Shown: one piece after another, positions 9,008-18,293 of the stretch
How the letters are laid out: the number at the start of each line of letters is the position of its first letter
Position numbering within the stretch: the stretch's first letter is position 1
NCBI RefSeq assembly: GCF_000374185.1
Contig: NZ_KB910518.1
Location: 5,423,003-5,487,002 of the forward strand
Direction of reading: 5' to 3'
DNA from: Paenibacillus sp. HW567
Lineage (GTDB): Bacteria > Bacillota > Bacilli > Paenibacillales > Paenibacillaceae
Length of the DNA stretch: 64,000 nt
Position numbers and translations under genes: made by a program
The notes under the pieces: generated by a model
The model's database searches: none
The model's input: the letters and a program-made list of their open reading frames with translations, nothing else
Told to the model about the DNA's origin: nothing

Positions 9008-9777
9008 GTCAATTCGTCGAAGCAATCGAACAACGACCCCTCCGGCAATCCCGCTTGAGCGCGGATCTCTTCCAGTGTACCCGTGGCGGTCATTCTCCCG
9101 CCGGAGATCAGCACGAAGCTGTCGCAAATTTTCTCAGCCGTATCCAGCACGTGCGTGGACATCAGCACCCCGGCTCCCCGCTCCCGCTCCGCTGCAAGCA
9201 GCCGGAGGAAGTCCTTGGTCGCGCGCGGATCAAGCCCGATAAACGGCTCGTCCACGATGTAGACATCAGGCTGGACGAGGAAGCCCAGCATCAGCATCAT
9301 CTTTTGCTTCATGCCCTTGGAGAAGCCTGCCGGAAGATCGTTGCGCACATGCTCCATACCGAACTGGGTCAGAAGCTTCCCGGCGGTCTCCTCAAAGGTC
9401 TCATAAGTCAAGCCATAGGCTGCGGCAGCCAAATCCAGATGCTCCCACAGCGTTAAATCCTCATAAAATACAGGCTGCTCCGGCACGTAAGCATACGATT
9501 TGTTCTCTCCGCCAAGGCTCACCTTGGCTTTGGCATGCTTCAGCAGCCCAAGCAGTGTCTTGATCGTAGTGCTTTTGCCGGCTCCGTTCGGTCCAATTAA
9601 TCCCAGAAGCTGGCCCCGCCGCACCTGAAAGGAGATGTTGGAAATCCTTGCATCGCCAGCCTCGTAACCAGCCTGGTCAATGAAGACATCGAGTACGATG
9701 TCATGCTCTGTGCTGTCCTCTTCACTTGCTTTGATAACTTCAGGCTTCTGTGCCTGCAGCGCTTCCGTCTCTTCCAT
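9004..9777 (-). CDS. ecsA: ABC transporter ATP-binding protein EcsA
   Basis: ATPase subunit of 257 residues. Walker A is GPNGAGKST (about 62-70), the Q loop is YVPEQPVFYEDLTL, the signature FSKGMKQK is degenerate as usual for EcsA-type subunits, Walker B is VYIVDEP and the H loop is MSTHVLD. An acidic N-terminal extension of about 25 residues precedes the domain; the true start could be internal to it. First gene of ecsAB. A short fragment matching part of this gene occurs again at 10674-10705. Confidence 0.92.
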   Translation of the reverse strand: MEETEALQAQKPEVIKASEEDSTEHDIVLDVFIDQAGYEAGDARISNISFQVRRGQLLGLIGPNGAGKSTTIKTLLGLLKHAKAKVSLGGENKSYAYVPEQPVFYEDLTLWEHLDLAAAAYGLTYETFEETAGKLLTQFGMEHVRNDLPAGFSKGMKQKMMLMLGFLVQPDVYIVDEPFIGLDPRATKDFLRLLAAERERGAGVLMSTHVLDTAEKICDSFVLISGGRMTATGTLEEIRAQAGLPEGSLFDCFDELT

Positions 9778-9870
9778 GCAGCTCCATCTCCTACATTAAT
9801 AGCTTTGGTATATCTCGCTTACCGGATAGAGTAGAATCCAGTAATCCGATCATATCACCCTCAGCGGCCC

Positions 9871-9973
9871 TATGCTAGGAAAGTTCTGCTGCCCGTTCAG
9901 CCAAGGTTCGCACAGCCGCTGCATCCCTGTTCTCAATCCCGGTCTAAGAACGACCGCCGCGCTCGTCAGGCTG
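9871..9973 (-). pseudogene. Deleted remnant of the MFS transporter 3' end
   Basis: About 75 bases nearly identical to the 3' end of the MFS gene at 10715-12031 (shared core GAAAGTTCTGCTGCCCGTTC), joined directly to a second MFS piece (ACCGCCGCGCTCGTCAGGCT) that in the intact gene lies about 110 bases further in. It is therefore an internally deleted duplicate. No coding capacity remains. Confidence 0.85.
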
Positions 9974-10218
9974 ATTGATGTATCTGCGCCCTGCCCGCAG
10001 TAGTTAATTAGGAATCTGTTTACATTAAATGATATTAATGCTACTGTGGCTTCATATAAATGGGGGCAATTATAGATTAACCATAAACAGCAAAGTGAAT
10101 GATGTGGAAATCATCCAACCTAATTATTTGGCTATAGGTTCACCGACAGTGATTTTTCTATCTGGGGTTAAGTCACGAACTATAAAATATACCTTATATA
10201 AAAGAGGACGGTTAAATT

Positions 10219-10626
10219 ATGAAAAAGTATTTATTATTACTTTTAGTGTGTTTAGTGACCATGGTAACTGGGTGCATGAATCGCAGCACAATAAATATAC
10301 AGTACCTGGACACAAATGAAACTAATGAAATAGTAAGCAAGTGGATAAATAGTAAAGCTGATAATAATGGTATATACCTGGGCAGAATTAACAATGAAAA
10401 TAGCGTATACGTATATATAAATTTTAAAAATGAAAAAAACAACGAAAAATACACAGTTTCAATGGTAAACATAGATTACCAGGATCAGGAGTTAAATATA
10501 AAAGTAAATCCAATAGCCTCTGATCATACTTTTGAAAAGGTTTTTTTAGTCAAAGAAAAAAAGATCAAGAAAATTAATTTAAACCGAGAGGAATTAAGAA
10601 TGGAACAAATAGAAGAAATCAAATAA
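10219..10626 (+). CDS. Small AT-rich predicted lipoprotein
   Basis: A 135-residue protein with a lipoprotein signal peptide (MKKYLLLLLVCLVTMVTGC) whose lipobox VTGC predicts acylation at Cys19. The mature part is hydrophilic, rich in Asn, Lys and Glu, and resembles no family I recognise. AGAGGA precedes the ATG. Base composition is far more AT-rich than its neighbours and the gene sits inside a duplication scar, which points to horizontal acquisition. Upstream, 10029-10218 is equally AT-rich and partly open; it may hold the remains of a companion gene but I cannot support a start. Confidence 0.75.
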   Translation: MKKYLLLLLVCLVTMVTGCMNRSTINIQYLDTNETNEIVSKWINSKADNNGIYLGRINNENSVYVYINFKNEKNNEKYTVSMVNIDYQDQELNIKVNPIASDHTFEKVFLVKEKKIKKINLNREELRMEQIEEIK

Positions 10627-10673
10627 GACTATGGACCTTCTTTCTTGAAATTTAGGGACCAGCTCCCGTAACC

Positions 10674-10705
10674 CATAGCATACGCCAAGGCTCACCTTGG
10701 CTTTG
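10674..10705 (-). pseudogene. Short ecsA-derived fragment
   Basis: The stretch CCAAGGCTCACCTTGGCTTT also occurs inside ecsA near 9516-9535, with GCATAC upstream in both places. It abuts the 3' end of the MFS gene and is the mirror of the MFS remnant found next to ecsA, marking the other edge of the inserted AT-rich segment. Confidence 0.65.
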
Positions 10706-10714
10706 GTGCTGATG

Positions 10715-12031
10715 CTAGGAAAGTTCTGCTGCCCGTTCAGCCAAGGTTCGCGCAGCCGCTGCATCCCTGTTCTCAATTCCGGTGCGCAGGACCAGAAGCC
10801 CGGCTCCGAGCAGCGCCGCAAGCACCCCCGAGACTATAAAAGCCGGAATCGGTCCTGAGGCTGTAACCAGTGCTCCCCCGGCTACCGGCCCAAGAATAAC
10901 CGCCGCGCTCGTCAGGCTGCCAACGATTCCGAATACCCGGCCCGTGTAGGCTTCCGGCGTCCGGTTCTGCAGCATTGAGTTAAAGGGGATCATGACAAAT
11001 CCCGCGCCCGCCCCTGCGAGAACGAACGACATAAACAGCGCAATGTTCATCCAGAGGCCTGCCTGGGCGTAAGCGGTCACCAGTGCGGCAAGGGTGAAGA
11101 CCGAGCCCATAAGAAAAGTGCCCGCCCCCATAAAGACAAGCGGACGTTTGCCGCTGCCCAGCCGTCCTGCTGTCACTGCCGAGAGCAGTGTGCCGAAGCC
11201 GCTGGCGGCTACACACCAGCCCAGCAGATCGCCGCTCACACCAGGAATTTCACGGAACAGGGTTATCGTCTGGGAATCCGCGATTTGAAGCACCAGAAGC
11301 ACCGCTACAATCATCACAACTCCGCTGAGCACTACCGGCATACTGGCAATCAGGCGCAATCCGGCGCCCGCTTCACTGCGGAACGATTTGCGCTCCTGCG
11401 GGTTCTCCGCATTGTCACTTGCCCGTTCTGTCTTGAACATCCCCACCCGCGGCAGTCCCAGCAGGATGACCGCAGACACCAGATAGCTTGCCGAGTCGAT
11501 TACATAACAAGCTGCGATGCCGAAGGCTGCAACGAGCAGACCGCCAAGGGCCGGGCCGACAATCTTCGTAATTTGCTCGATGGATGCGCTAATTGCCACA
11601 GCCTGGTCCATTTGTCCGGGAGGCACAAGCTCCTTGAGCTTGCCGCTTTTGGCCGGAGAGAACAGCACATCCAGAACCCCCTTAGCCAGCAGCAGAATAT
11701 ACACCTGCCATAATGATCCGGCAAATACCAGACAAACTACGATTCCCGCACGCACAAGATCTGATCCGATCATGATTGCTTTGCGGTCCATCTTATCGCT
11801 TAAATACCCCGCAAACGGTCCCCCCAGCAGCATAGGCACCGCCATACACAGCGATACGGCCGTAATCTCCCAAGGTGTAGCCTGCCACTTCAAGCCAACC
11901 ATAGTCAACAGCGCCAGCACATGCAGCCAATCCCCCACGTTCGACACAAGCTGTGCTGAGATCAGCAGCATAAACGGCTTATTCGCGGTCAGCTTACCCG
12001 TCTTTTCTTCATAACCGTGAGACTTTCTCAT
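10715..12031 (-). CDS. MFS transporter (macrolide-efflux-like, 12 TM)
   Basis: A 438-residue major facilitator with about 12 transmembrane helices. Motif A is GYLSDKMDRKAIM between helices 2 and 3 (about 73-85). The SAQLVSNVGDWLHVLAL start, the DxxSYLVSAVILL helix and the NSMLQNRTPEAYTGRVFGI segment are typical of the MFS_3/MefA-like branch. A role in drug or metabolite export is likely from family only. It diverges from the marR gene at 12368. Its 3' end is duplicated next to ecsA. Confidence 0.87.
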   Translation of the reverse strand: MRKSHGYEEKTGKLTANKPFMLLISAQLVSNVGDWLHVLALLTMVGLKWQATPWEITAVSLCMAVPMLLGGPFAGYLSDKMDRKAIMIGSDLVRAGIVVCLVFAGSLWQVYILLLAKGVLDVLFSPAKSGKLKELVPPGQMDQAVAISASIEQITKIVGPALGGLLVAAFGIAACYVIDSASYLVSAVILLGLPRVGMFKTERASDNAENPQERKSFRSEAGAGLRLIASMPVVLSGVVMIVAVLLVLQIADSQTITLFREIPGVSGDLLGWCVAASGFGTLLSAVTAGRLGSGKRPLVFMGAGTFLMGSVFTLAALVTAYAQAGLWMNIALFMSFVLAGAGAGFVMIPFNSMLQNRTPEAYTGRVFGIVGSLTSAAVILGPVAGGALVTASGPIPAFIVSGVLAALLGAGLLVLRTGIENRDAAAARTLAERAAELS

Positions 12032-12249
12032 CCTTCATTCACTCTCCCGTTCGACTGGTTATCTCCTGTAACCCATCTTAAGGAAATTTGAAGGTGTATT
12101 CATCGACCCGTAGCTGTAACTCTTTGCTGCGCCAGAGGCTGAATATCCTCTCCAACCTGGGGCGGATGCCGCCAATAATAAAGGATTGTCACAAATTTAA
12201 GGCACCGTCGAAAAATTGTTTGATTTTTAATAATTAAAAGTGTGCTCAT

Positions 12250-12263
12250 TGTGACAAATCACA
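12250..12263. promoter_or_regulatory. Palindromic operator candidate TGTGA-N4-TCACA
   Basis: A perfect 5-bp-arm palindrome (TGTGACAAATCACA) in the 336-bp divergent region between the MFS gene and marR; a related TTGTCACAAA lies at 12185. The rest of 12032-12367 holds no gene I can support. A MarR-type or CRP/FNR-type site would look like this; which protein binds is unknown. Confidence 0.4.
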
Positions 12264-12367
12264 TGTTCTTCGTCCATTCTTTGCCGTATTGTAGGTTTAT
12301 ATCAATAACGTTTATATTCCAAACCGTGCGGGGCAACCCTCACGATTAACAATAGAGGTGGAGAAGC

Positions 12368-12835
12368 ATGATACAATCCTATGAACGCGATACTCAACTG
12401 ACACTGCATTTGTACCGGGTTTTTGCCAAGTCCTTCAAGAGCATTAATGAGCACGCCGTAACCGGCAGCAAGATCGAAGGCTTCAATCCTACAGCCTTTG
12501 CCGTAATGGAGGTTCTTTATTATAAAGGACCACAGCCGATCCAGCAGATCGGCGCCAAGCTGCTGCTGCAGAGCGGCAACGTTACTTATGTCATCGACAA
12601 GCTGGAAGAACGCGGCTACCTGCAGCGCAAGCCTTGTCCGAGCGACCGGCGGGTGATTTTTGCCGAGCTGACTACAGAGGGCGAACGCCTGATGAACGAA
12701 ATGTATCCGAAGTATTCAGAGCGGCTGCATCTTGCGTTCAGCGGACTGAGTGATGAAGAGAAGGAACAAATGATCACCCTTTTGAAGAAGATGGGCCTGC
12801 AGGCTGAGAAGCTCTCACCTCTTCCCCGCAAGTAG
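12368..12835 (+). CDS. MarR family transcriptional regulator
   Basis: A 155-residue winged-helix regulator. The recognition region is LLLQSGNVTYVIDKLEERGYLQRKP and the wing has the typical CPSDRRVIFAELTTEGE. MarR dimers usually repress neighbouring efflux genes until an aromatic ligand or oxidation releases them; here MFS genes lie on both sides (starts at 12031 and 14480), so one or both are plausible targets. The ATG follows GAGGTGGAG. No conserved N-terminal redox cysteine is seen. Confidence 0.9.
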   Translation: MIQSYERDTQLTLHLYRVFAKSFKSINEHAVTGSKIEGFNPTAFAVMEVLYYKGPQPIQQIGAKLLLQSGNVTYVIDKLEERGYLQRKPCPSDRRVIFAELTTEGERLMNEMYPKYSERLHLAFSGLSDEEKEQMITLLKKMGLQAEKLSPLPRK

Positions 12836-12891
12836 CTTAAGTCAACAGGGGTTGTGAATCAATTCACTTACCGGATTATCGGTGATATGAT

Positions 12892-12936
12892 GCAAAAAGC
12901 TGCAGCATCCTTTTCAGGGTGCGCAGCTTTTTTTTG
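12892..12936 (+). terminator. Terminator of marR
   Basis: Stem AAAAAGCTGC / GCAGCTTTTT with a loop of about 20 bases and a run of eight T. Lies between convergent genes. Confidence 0.85.
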
Positions 12937-12965
12937 CATGGGAAGTATGCTTCGAACAACAGGAG

Positions 12966-14480
12966 CTACGCCTTCTTAAGCGCCTTATTCTCCTCCACGA
13001 CCGACGGCAGGCCTTTATGCAGCCCTGAGGATATCACCAGCGATAGAACAGCAAACACGGCCATCACTATAAAAAGCGAATGCAGACCGCCCTCCAGCGC
13101 GCCCCGCAGACTGTTCCAGGCTTCGCCGGACAACGCCGCACCTTCCGGGTGAAGCAGTTGATTGATATCCGTGCCGGCTGCAGCAGAGCCCGGATCTTCG
13201 GCCAGTTGCCTGCTGATGCTCAGGTTCAGCCAGGAGCCAAAAATCGCCACCCCTACTGTCTGTCCAAGCGAACGTGTAAAGGTATTAAGTGCTGTAGAAG
13301 CTCCGCGCTGGTCGTGCTCAACGGAGGACTGCGCGATAATTGTGAACACGGTGGAGGCATAACCGAAGCCTACGCCGCAGAACATCATCAGACACAGGAG
13401 GAGAAGCTGCGAAGACTCCGCGGTCATCAATGTCAGGCCGATGGCCCCTGCTGCGATTAAGGTCAGACCAAGCATGGTTGTCCGCCGGGAGCCGGAACGC
13501 AGAATCATTCTTCCCCCGGCGATCGAGCCCAGCATCCAGCCTACGGACATCGGGGCCAGAAGCAGTCCTGATAGGGCTGCACTTTTTCCCAGCACTCCTT
13601 GTACCCAAAGCGGCACATATGTCGTTAAGCCAATAATCAGGGTGCTGACCAGCAGATTGGCCCCGGTGGACACCGCGATATTGCGGATAGAGAAGAGTCC
13701 AAGCGGAAGCATCGGCTCCTTAGTCCGGCGCTCCACCAACCAGAAGAAGACCAGCAGGCAGACGGCGGCAGCGAGTGTGAGCAGCAGCAGCGGAGAGGTC
13801 CAAGGCAGATTCTGGCCTCCTACAGTCAGTCCGAAGAGCAGAGCCCCCATGCCTGCCGCGAACAGCACTCCCCCTAACCCGTCAATCTTTGTCTTGCGCC
13901 TAACTCTCTCTTCCTTCAGAAAGCGGGTGATAAAAACAATGGATAACAGCCCAAAAGGCAGATTGAATACGAATACCCAGCGCCAGCTCAGGTAATCCAC
14001 CACATACCCGCCCAGCAGCGGACCTATCAGTGAGGAGATCCCCCATACGGAGCTAACCAGTCCCTGGGTTTTGGCCCGTTCCTTAATGCTGTAAATATCG
14101 CCTATAATCGTAAAGGTCATCGGAATCAGCGCACCTGCCCCAATTCCCTGAAGACCCCGAAAAATAATCAGTTGCTCCATACTCTGCGAGACACCGCACA
14201 GCAGCGAGCCCATGAGAAAAACAGCCGTTCCGCCGATGAACACCGGCTTCCGGCCAATCAGGTCGCTGAGCTTGCCGAAGATCGGTGTTGTAACCGCCAT
14301 CGCCAGCAGGTAGGCAGTAAATATCCAGCTCAGCCACTGCATGCCTTGAAACTCGCTGACAATAGCCGGTCCAGCGGGTCCGGTTACGGTTCCTTCAATG
14401 GCCGCCAGAAATGTGGCCAGCAGCACCCCTGTAAATATAAGCTTACGTTCTGTTCCTGCAATTGCGTTCAATGAATCCAT
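12966..14480 (-). CDS. MFS drug transporter, DHA2 family (14 TM)
   Basis: A 504-residue EmrB/QacA-type proton antiporter with about 14 hydrophobic helices. Motif D-like AAIEGTVTGPAGPAIVSEF lies in helix 1, motif A is GKLSDLIGRKPV (about 69-80), motif B-like RGLQGIGAGALIPM follows and motif C lies near GPLLGGYVVDYLSWRWVF. Substrate is unknown; the family exports cationic or lipophilic compounds. AGAGAGGAT precedes the ATG. Convergent with marR. Confidence 0.92.
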   Translation of the reverse strand: MDSLNAIAGTERKLIFTGVLLATFLAAIEGTVTGPAGPAIVSEFQGMQWLSWIFTAYLLAMAVTTPIFGKLSDLIGRKPVFIGGTAVFLMGSLLCGVSQSMEQLIIFRGLQGIGAGALIPMTFTIIGDIYSIKERAKTQGLVSSVWGISSLIGPLLGGYVVDYLSWRWVFVFNLPFGLLSIVFITRFLKEERVRRKTKIDGLGGVLFAAGMGALLFGLTVGGQNLPWTSPLLLLTLAAAVCLLVFFWLVERRTKEPMLPLGLFSIRNIAVSTGANLLVSTLIIGLTTYVPLWVQGVLGKSAALSGLLLAPMSVGWMLGSIAGGRMILRSGSRRTTMLGLTLIAAGAIGLTLMTAESSQLLLLCLMMFCGVGFGYASTVFTIIAQSSVEHDQRGASTALNTFTRSLGQTVGVAIFGSWLNLSISRQLAEDPGSAAAGTDINQLLHPEGAALSGEAWNSLRGALEGGLHSLFIVMAVFAVLSLVISSGLHKGLPSVVEENKALKKA

Positions 14481-14510
14481 ATCCTCTCTCTTCGTAATCC
14501 CTTTCTTGCT

Positions 14511-15065
14511 TTATAGCTGACCGCTGCGCAGCAGGGCATACAGATCAACATCCTGAAAACCAGCCGCGGTATGCCGGTACTCACGCAGCAAGCCTTCCCG
14601 CTGAAATCCTAGCCCCCGGAACAGCCCCCCGGCCCGGGTATTGTCAGGATGGCATAACCCCTCAATCCGGTTCAATCCCATCGTGCCGAAGCCAAAAGCC
14701 AGCACAAGCGCAAGCGCCTCCCGCATGTAGCCACGGCCCCAATAGGCCGGCAGCAGCTCGCACCCGATCTCGCCCCGGTAAGCTCCCTGAAGCTGCCAAT
14801 TGTTATAACCGCAACTGCCGATCACTTCACCCTCCGGCCCGGCAATACTCCAGCGCAGACTCTCTTCCACGGCCGACATTTGTTCAAGGAGGCGTATCAG
14901 CTCCTCTGCTTCCTCCGGTGAAGCGAGCGGCGGTGCGTCCAGCCAAGGGACAACCAGGGGATGACACCAGACCGCATACAGCGCCGCTGCATCCTGAGCA
15001 GCCATTGCGCGCAGCTTCACTCTCTGTCCTGTAAGGGCCGGTATTGCTCCGCCACATATGTACAA
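14511..15065 (-). CDS. GNAT acetyltransferase (RimJ/RimL type)
   Basis: About 184 residues with the GNAT core: GQRVKLRAMAAQDAAALYAVW at the N-terminus, GSCGYNNW in strand 4, the acetyl-CoA loop LLPAYWGRGYMREAL (a diverged R/Q-x-x-G-x-G/A motif) and the C-terminal GLCHPDNTRAGGLFRGLGF. Resembles ribosomal-protein Ser/Ala acetyltransferases, but the substrate is not readable. Start choice: TTG at 15065 has GGGGGAT at good spacing; an ATG at 15074 directly abuts that site. Confidence 0.87.
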   Translation of the reverse strand: MYICGGAIPALTGQRVKLRAMAAQDAAALYAVWCHPLVVPWLDAPPLASPEEAEELIRLLEQMSAVEESLRWSIAGPEGEVIGSCGYNNWQLQGAYRGEIGCELLPAYWGRGYMREALALVLAFGFGTMGLNRIEGLCHPDNTRAGGLFRGLGFQREGLLREYRHTAAGFQDVDLYALLRSGQL

Positions 15066-15233
15066 TGCACTCATCCCCCTTCAACTATATCAGTATACCT
15101 CATCATCCGGTTCAGCACCTGGAGCTTTTCGGCAAAATCTCCATAAGGCTTGACGTATCCCGCTGAGCTGTACTATGTTGTTAGTTACAGTTATGGAATC
15201 ATGCTGACTTATCGTACAGGAAGGTGATGCTTC

Positions 15234-15713
15234 ATGTTTCAAGCCATGCCCTATGACGGCACACGCAGCGAGCGGTTTGAGGCGGTTCTTACCCAGCTCG
15301 GAGCACTGATGGAAGGCGAACCGAATGCCATTGCCAATCTGGCCAATGCCTCGGCGCTGCTTAAGCTCTCTTTGCCGGATACCAACTGGACCGGTTTCTA
15401 TTTATTTGACGGCAAGGAGCTTGTACTTGGGCCATTTCAGGGATTGCCGGCCTGCATCCGCATTCCGCTCGGCAAGGGAGTATGCGGCACGGCAGCAACG
15501 GAGCGCCGCACCCTTGTCGTGGGTGACGTGCATGCCTTCCCCGGACATATTGCCTGCGACGAAGCCTCGAACAGCGAGATTGTCGTTCCGCTGGTACGCG
15601 GCGGCGTCCTGCTCGGCGTCCTTGACATCGACAGCCCGCTCAAGCACCGTTTTGATGATGAAGAACGGCGCTTCCTGGAGCGGTTCGCAGCAATGGTCTC
15701 GGACGTTATTTAA
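15234..15713 (+). CDS. msrC: Free methionine-(R)-sulfoxide reductase (GAF domain)
   Basis: A 159-residue single GAF domain enzyme (fRMsr, YtsP-like) that reduces free methionine-R-sulfoxide. The three conserved cysteines are visible in ACIRIPLGKGVCG and HIACDEASNSEIVVPL, and the C-terminal GVLDIDSP is a family hallmark. Cytoplasmic antioxidant role. GAAGGTG precedes the ATG. Single gene with a strong terminator. Confidence 0.92.
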   Translation: MFQAMPYDGTRSERFEAVLTQLGALMEGEPNAIANLANASALLKLSLPDTNWTGFYLFDGKELVLGPFQGLPACIRIPLGKGVCGTAATERRTLVVGDVHAFPGHIACDEASNSEIVVPLVRGGVLLGVLDIDSPLKHRFDDEERRFLERFAAMVSDVI

Positions 15714-15731
15714 TCTGTCCCCCGGGACATA

Positions 15732-15782
15732 CAAGACCCTCACGGGCGCAGAATAACCTGCGCACCGTGAGGGTCTTGTTTC
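15732..15782 (+). terminator. Terminator after msrC
   Basis: A 14-bp stem CAAGACCCTCACGG / CCGTGAGGGTCTTG followed by TTT. It lies between convergent genes and is about 40 bases from the glgP stop. Confidence 0.85.
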
Positions 15783-15821
15783 GTTCATTAAGCTTCTCTC
15801 TGGTACGGGAACAGCTTAAGC

Positions 15822-18254
15822 TTACCGGCGCACAGGACTGATGTTCCAGATCTCGGCAGCGTAGCGGCTGATCGTATTGTCACTGGAGAACTTGCCGGAG
15901 TGTCCAATATTAATAATTGATTTCTTCAGCCACTCCTTACGGTTGCGGTAGGCCAGGTCAATCTTGACGTGGGTCTCAACATAGGATGCGAAATCCTTAA
16001 GCACAAAGAATTCATCATTGTTGTCAATCAAAGACTGGTACAGTATCTCAAACTCCTGGGTATTACAGCAGATTGGCCCCGGTGTAATCAGTTGGTCCAG
16101 CACTTCCTTCACACGGGAATCACCACTGTAAATATCGCGTGCATGGTAGCCGCCAAACTGGTAGTAATCCATGACCTGCTCGGCCCGCAGACCAAACAGG
16201 AACATATTGTTGTCCCCCACCATTTCATGCATTTCTACGTTAGCCCCATCCATTGTGCCAATGGTCAGCGCGCCGTTCATCATAAACTTCATGTTTCCGG
16301 TGCCGGAGGCTTCCTTGCTGGCTGTAGAGATCTGCTCACTGACATCGGCGGCCGGAATGATCTTCTCTGCCAGCGAGACCGAATAATTTTCCAGGAAAAA
16401 AATACGAATCTTGCCCTTGATATCCGGGTCTTTGTTAACAACATCCGCCACAGTGTTAATCAGCTTAATAATCCGCTTCGCCAGATGATAGCTCGGCGCC
16501 GCCTTGGCGCCAAAGATAAAGGTGCGCGGCACAATATCCATTGAAGGGTTGTCCTTCAACTGATTGTACAGGTGCATAATATGCAGAACATTCAGCAGTT
16601 GCCGCTTATAGGCATGCAGCCGCTTGACCTGCACATCGAAGATGGAATCCGGATCAACCTGCACGCCATGCTTGCCGGCAATGTACTCTGCCAGACGTAC
16701 CTTATTCCGGCGTTTTATGCCGGCTACCTGCTCCTGGAAGGAGGCGTCCTCGCTGTACTTAATCAGACCAATCATCTCCTGCGGATGGTGAATCCAGCGG
16801 GTGCCGATGGAATCATTGATCAGTCCGGCCAGTTCGGGATTGGCATGCTGCAGCCAGCGCCGGTGGGTAATGCCGTTCGTTTTGTTATTGAACCGGTGCG
16901 GATACATCTCATTGAACAGGCGCATTTCGCGTTTCTGCAGAATCTCTGTGTGCAGCGCAGCTACGCCATTGACGCTATGGCTGGCTATAACTGCCAGGTT
17001 GGCCATCCGCACCTGATCGTCATGAATAATCGCCATTTGATTAATCCGGTTCTGGTCCCCGGGATACTTGCTCATCAGCTCGCCGCAGAACCGGGCATTG
17101 ATCTCCTCAATGATGAGGAAGATACGCGGCAGCAGCTCCCGGACCATCCCGATCGGCCATTTCTCCAGCGCTTCGCTGAGAATGGTATGGTTGGTATAAG
17201 AGACCATGCGGTTGGTCATGCTCCAGGCCTTATCCCAGCCCAGTTCATGCACATCCATCAGGATTCGCATCAGCTCAGGAATCACCAGTGTGGGATGTGT
17301 GTCATTGATATGCAGGGCTACTTTGTCCGGGAGCTGCTCAATCGGAAGTCCCGTCTTGCTGTAGGTCCGCAGAATGCTCTGCAGTCCCGCGCTGCAAAGG
17401 AAGTACTGCTGCTTCAAACGGAGCAGCTTGCCCTCATACTCCGAATCATCGGGATACAGGAACTCGGAGATCGACTCCACCGAACGCTTGTATTCCAGGA
17501 ACTTGTGATAATCGCTTCCTGCCAGTGAACCGAACATTCTCGAGGGCTGGGTAATGGACTCTGCGCTCCAGTTGCGCAGCGTATTCACGTGCCTGCGGTC
17601 TGCCCCGATAATCGGAACATCATAGGGAACCGCGCGCACCGCTTCATAGTCTTTATGCTCGAAGACAAGCTCCCCGTCCTTTGCAGAGGTCTCAACATGT
17701 CCCCAGAACCGGACTTCCACCTGTTTGTCTTCCCGTCTCACTTCCCATACGTTATCATTCTGCAGCCAGTAATCAGGCAGCTCTACCTGATACCCGTCGA
17801 TGATCTTCTGCTCGAACAGACCGTATTTATAACGTATGCCGCAGCCATGCCCTGCATATTGCAGGGAGGCTAACGAATCCATGAAGCAGGCGGCAAGGCG
17901 GCCGAGACCGCCATTGCCAAGGCCAGCGTCCGCTTCCTCTTCTTCGACATCCCGGAGACAGAACCCCAGCTCCTCAAGTCCTGACCGTACAACCTCAAGC
18001 ACGCCCATATTCAGAAGATTATTGCCAAGAAGCCTGCCGATCAGAAACTCCATTGAAAAATAGTATACCTGCTTATCCTTATCGGCTTTTAGTTTCTGGT
18101 TGGTTTCCACCCAATCCTTGCCCGCGCTCTCGCGGATCATATTGCCGAGAATGTTGTAAATATCGGCATTAGATGCTTCTTCCAGCGGCTTGCCCAATTT
18201 TCCGATGAGTGTCTCGCGGAACACTTGTTTGAAAGTCTCTTTATCGTTGAACAA
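15822..18254 (-). CDS. glgP: Glycogen phosphorylase
   Basis: PLP enzyme releasing glucose-1-phosphate from glycogen. The 810 residues are full length for the family. Recognisable blocks are GLGNGGLGRLAACFMDS (about 110-126), the active-site region IGTRWIHHP, and the PLP lysine block EASGTGNMKFMMNGALTIGT with DGANVEM. TTG start, with AGGAGG nine bases upstream. Last gene of glgC-glgD-glgP; it lies about 40 bases after glgD, so co-transcription is likely. No branching or synthase gene is present in this window. Confidence 0.97.
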   Translation of the reverse strand: MFNDKETFKQVFRETLIGKLGKPLEEASNADIYNILGNMIRESAGKDWVETNQKLKADKDKQVYYFSMEFLIGRLLGNNLLNMGVLEVVRSGLEELGFCLRDVEEEEADAGLGNGGLGRLAACFMDSLASLQYAGHGCGIRYKYGLFEQKIIDGYQVELPDYWLQNDNVWEVRREDKQVEVRFWGHVETSAKDGELVFEHKDYEAVRAVPYDVPIIGADRRHVNTLRNWSAESITQPSRMFGSLAGSDYHKFLEYKRSVESISEFLYPDDSEYEGKLLRLKQQYFLCSAGLQSILRTYSKTGLPIEQLPDKVALHINDTHPTLVIPELMRILMDVHELGWDKAWSMTNRMVSYTNHTILSEALEKWPIGMVRELLPRIFLIIEEINARFCGELMSKYPGDQNRINQMAIIHDDQVRMANLAVIASHSVNGVAALHTEILQKREMRLFNEMYPHRFNNKTNGITHRRWLQHANPELAGLINDSIGTRWIHHPQEMIGLIKYSEDASFQEQVAGIKRRNKVRLAEYIAGKHGVQVDPDSIFDVQVKRLHAYKRQLLNVLHIMHLYNQLKDNPSMDIVPRTFIFGAKAAPSYHLAKRIIKLINTVADVVNKDPDIKGKIRIFFLENYSVSLAEKIIPAADVSEQISTASKEASGTGNMKFMMNGALTIGTMDGANVEMHEMVGDNNMFLFGLRAEQVMDYYQFGGYHARDIYSGDSRVKEVLDQLITPGPICCNTQEFEILYQSLIDNNDEFFVLKDFASYVETHVKIDLAYRNRKEWLKKSIINIGHSGKFSSDNTISRYAAEIWNISPVRR

Positions 18255-18293
18255 CAGCAGGTTCCTCCTGACAAATGTTTATTTTATTTGCTT

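Noticed and set aside
10029..10319. A 96-codon frame upstream of and overlapping the small lipoprotein gene
   Set aside because: No ribosome site, and it overlaps the signal-peptide coding region of the better supported gene. It may be a gene remnant but cannot be supported.
16572..17528. Long plus-strand frame opposite glgP
   Set aside because: Antisense shadow of a highly conserved gene, His/Gln/Leu-rich with no recognisable domain.
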